From the IMG/VR virus record IMGVR_UViG_3300034200_001057, positions 1-61,470 of that record: a stretch of 61,470 nt of DNA; one strand, given 5' to 3'. The stretch comes from a virus. Below the pieces are notes generated by a model. That model did not search any database. It saw nothing but the letters and a program-made list of their open reading frames with translations, and was not told the origin of the DNA. The number at the start of each line of letters is the position of its first letter. Position 1 is the first letter of the stretch. This document shows, in pieces, positions 59,469-61,470 of the stretch. A program made the position numbers and the translations under genes.

Positions 59469-61470
59469 TTATGTTTCCACTACTCCCGATGCACTCCATC
59501 CTATTGTCCCTGATGCTCGATTCCCATCGGAATCAAACATGTACGCATAAAACCCAGTGGGGTTAGGGATATCTTGCCATCTTGCCGTAGCTGTCCTGCC
59601 ACTGTTGGCCTGTGCAGTAGCGTTGACTTGGATAACATCGACGAAATCCAAGTTGTACGGAATAAATGTACCATCTGCATCACTACCTGACACTATAGCA
59701 AATCCAGAGTCCTGCCTCGTTGTGACACCTATTTGCATATTGATTTGCGAAACCTGAACCATTCCCGATGGGGTTCCTATACGAACGGAAGGCTTAACTC
59801 TCGCCAATGCGTCCATTGCCGTAGGTGTTCGGCTTCCATAGAGCGTAGTTCTTACGTAGCGAAAACCAGCAAGGGCATGAGTGGCGGTTTTTATACCCGA
59901 CCCCGAGGATAGGTTGGTTCGAACCTGCACTACATCCCAATTAGCGGTAGGTGATGCCCTAGTTTCAACGGTATACGATAGAGAAACCTGGTCTGTAGCG
60001 TCAACTTGAACGACATCGAACGTGAATAGACCATTGCACGATGTAATGGCCTTACCACAATCCGTTACCCACTCAGCAACACCCTCGACTCCAGCCGGAG
60101 CTGGCTGTAACCACTCGCTATAACCGGCATCGATGAACCCTTGAATGGTTGTGAATCCATTGTCGAGAAAGTGAGCCTCCCAAGTCTCTCCAGATTGAGC
60201 TGGTAGGCATACGGTAGTTCCGTCCAATAGGTCCACCGCATTGCTTAACGTAGCATCCCCAGGGTCTAGTACATCACCGCCGACCTCATACCGCAGTTTG
60301 ACGTAACGGTAGTTGTTTCCATTTTGAGAACTAATGCCAGGAGCGCCGCGAGTCCATCGGTCGGCTTCCGAGTACCTCCAAAATAGCTGAGGGATAACTA
60401 CGGACGGGGATTCAAGCTCAGTAGCGGTATACGTTGTAGTTATGGCCGCCGAAGTGAACACCGCCCCTAGGTCAACAGCCCACTCAGCTATTCCAATGTT
60501 TGAGCTTCCAGGCTCTAGCCAATACTCATATCCATCATCAATAAGGTCCTGAATCGTATTAGCCCCATTAGCAGTAAAGTGGCTTTGATACGTCTCGGAG
60601 GTGTTTGCCGGCCCTACTACGCTAATACCATCGGTCTCTATACCAAGGTTGGATATGGTTAATGCGTTAGCTACTTCAAGAACCTGGTTGTATTGGAGAA
60701 CAAATCCGTTCGGTTGATACACCGATAGTAAGGTTGACGCAGCGGGGGCGACGTTACCAGCACTATCAACGGATGTAACCCAGTACGTATAGGTTCCAGC
60801 ATTCGGTTCAACCAGGGTAAAGAACGTAGCGTCCACGCTCCCCAGTAGTACCGCTGAGGTAAAGATGTCCCCTCGATAGACTCTGTATTTAACAACCGGC
60901 ATTGCACCACCAACGGGCGGTTGCCAATCAATGATGGTAGTTCCGTTAAGCTCCCGAGCGAATAGGTTGAGCACTGGACCATGCGTACCTATTGCAACGA
61001 TGTGACTACCAGCGGTACCCGTCGTTCCCGCCGAATTGATTGCAGCAATCCAAAATATCCTACTCCCCGACCACTCTCCTTTGACCCGATATTTTAACGC
61101 TGCAACCCGAGCAACGAATGTTCCTGATGCGTAGGATGCACCGTGCCTTATTTCGTAATCAATTATCGGAAGGTCGGATGATGGCTTTGACCAGTCAAGA
61201 TTTACATACTCACCCTCTCCCGACGATGTGATTGTTGGTGCCGCTGCTCCGTTTACAGTCACGACTACACTTCCCGCAGTACCCGAATTGCCGACGATGT
61301 CGGTTGCCCGTACCCAGAATGTTCGAGCACCGGACCACGTACCTAGAACCTTAAACTTTAGAGCATCGAGTATTCCGACCGAGACACCAGAGGCAAAATC
61401 AGTCCCGTACCGAACCTCATAACTCTTAATTGCAAACGAGCCCGACGCTGCCGACCATGACAACAAAACC
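59469..61470 (-). CDS. Tail tip attachment protein (gpJ-like), C-terminal part
   Basis: Continuation of the gene that begins at 2288; no stop or new start intervenes across the contig ends. Contains fibronectin type III-like domains (VNLDWSKPSSDLPIIDYEIR; TIIDWQPPVGGAMPVVKYRV) and then two related ~130-residue domains (SETYQSHFTANGANTIQDLI ... and GETWEAHFLDNGFTTIQGFI ...) that look like a tandem duplicated receptor- or carbohydrate-binding unit. The final part (~150 residues) is unique. Confidence 0.92.
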   Translation of the reverse strand, partial: VLLSWSAASGSFAIKSYEVRYGTDFASGVSVGILDALKFKVLGTWSGARTFWVRATDIVGNSGTAGSVVVTVNGAAAPTITSSGEGEYVNLDWSKPSSDLPIIDYEIRHGASYASGTFVARVAALKYRVKGEWSGSRIFWIAAINSAGTTGTAGSHIVAIGTHGPVLNLFARELNGTTIIDWQPPVGGAMPVVKYRVYRGDIFTSAVLLGSVDATFFTLVEPNAGTYTYWVTSVDSAGNVAPAASTLLSVYQPNGFVLQYNQVLEVANALTISNLGIETDGISVVGPANTSETYQSHFTANGANTIQDLIDDGYEYWLEPGSSNIGIAEWAVDLGAVFTSAAITTTYTATELESPSVVIPQLFWRYSEADRWTRGAPGISSQNGNNYRYVKLRYEVGGDVLDPGDATLSNAVDLLDGTTVCLPAQSGETWEAHFLDNGFTTIQGFIDAGYSEWLQPAPAGVEGVAEWVTDCGKAITSCNGLFTFDVVQVDATDQVSLSYTVETRASPTANWDVVQVRTNLSSGSGIKTATHALAGFRYVRTTLYGSRTPTAMDALARVKPSVRIGTPSGMVQVSQINMQIGVTTRQDSGFAIVSGSDADGTFIPYNLDFVDVIQVNATAQANSGRTATARWQDIPNPTGFYAYMFDSDGNRASGTIGWSASGVVET
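61336..61470. repeat. Contig terminal overlap, right copy
   Basis: Right-hand copy of the 135-base overlap with bases 1-135, one substitution. Removing one copy gives a circle of about 61,335 bp. Confidence 0.9.

Noticed and set aside
52218-61470. Diversity-generating retroelement in the tail genes
   Set aside because: Repetitive tail proteins are present, but no reverse transcriptase and no template repeat were seen in the window.

Overview
The window is one complete siphovirus-type phage genome, given as a contig whose two ends overlap. Bases 1-135 recur at 61336-61470 with one silent difference, and one tail-tip gene runs out of the left end and in at the right end in the same frame. The unique circle is therefore about 61,335 bp. 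Host assignment is inference: the tyrosine integrase, the diverged MobF relaxase, the coupling ATPase, the DUF932 protein, the small KGxWYSFTLTRSYKD-type protein and the 243-residue protein all resemble families I associate with Planctomycetes (Pirellula/Rhodopirellula-like). Ribosome binding sites are strong GGAGG types and many genes overlap by ATGA or TAATG.

Layout. (1) 24.6 kb down to 1, continuing from 61.47 to 51 kb, all minus strand: primase-polymerase/helicase, a repeat-rich candidate origin, VRR-NUC nuclease, HNH, two ParB-like proteins around a PAPS-reductase-like protein, a cupin, small and large terminase, HK97-type portal, protease and capsid, connectors, two tail-tube paralogues, a frameshifted chaperone pair, tape measure, tail tip, a long series of repetitive tail-appendage proteins, then lysozyme and membrane/exported proteins. 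(2) 24.7-38.1 kb, plus strand: SNF2 helicase, DUF2815, DUF2800 nuclease, then about 30 small early genes in several units, three of which start with the same GTTGACAC promoter/operator motif; a Cro-like repressor gene lies on the opposite strand beside the first, palindromic copy. (3) 38.1-39.2 kb, minus: phosphoesterase and mini-metallopeptidase. (4) 44.0-39.46 kb, minus: one tightly coupled operon of RHH protein, MobF-like relaxase, membrane protein, VirD4/TraD-like ATPase, excisionase-like HTH and integrase, with a divergent XRE regulator. (5) 49.6-44.9 kb, minus: lytic transglycosylase and small envelope proteins, a large structured non-coding RNA with a group II intron-like 5' end next to a 243-residue protein, and DUF932.

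The most unusual features are a DNA-transfer module (relaxase plus a coupling ATPase split into membrane and motor genes) in the same operon as a phage integrase, inside a genome that also has a full virion module, and the roughly 440-nt structured RNA. Together they suggest a temperate phage-plasmid-like element that might also be mobilised by conjugation. No type IV secretion channel genes and no separate DNA polymerase were seen.
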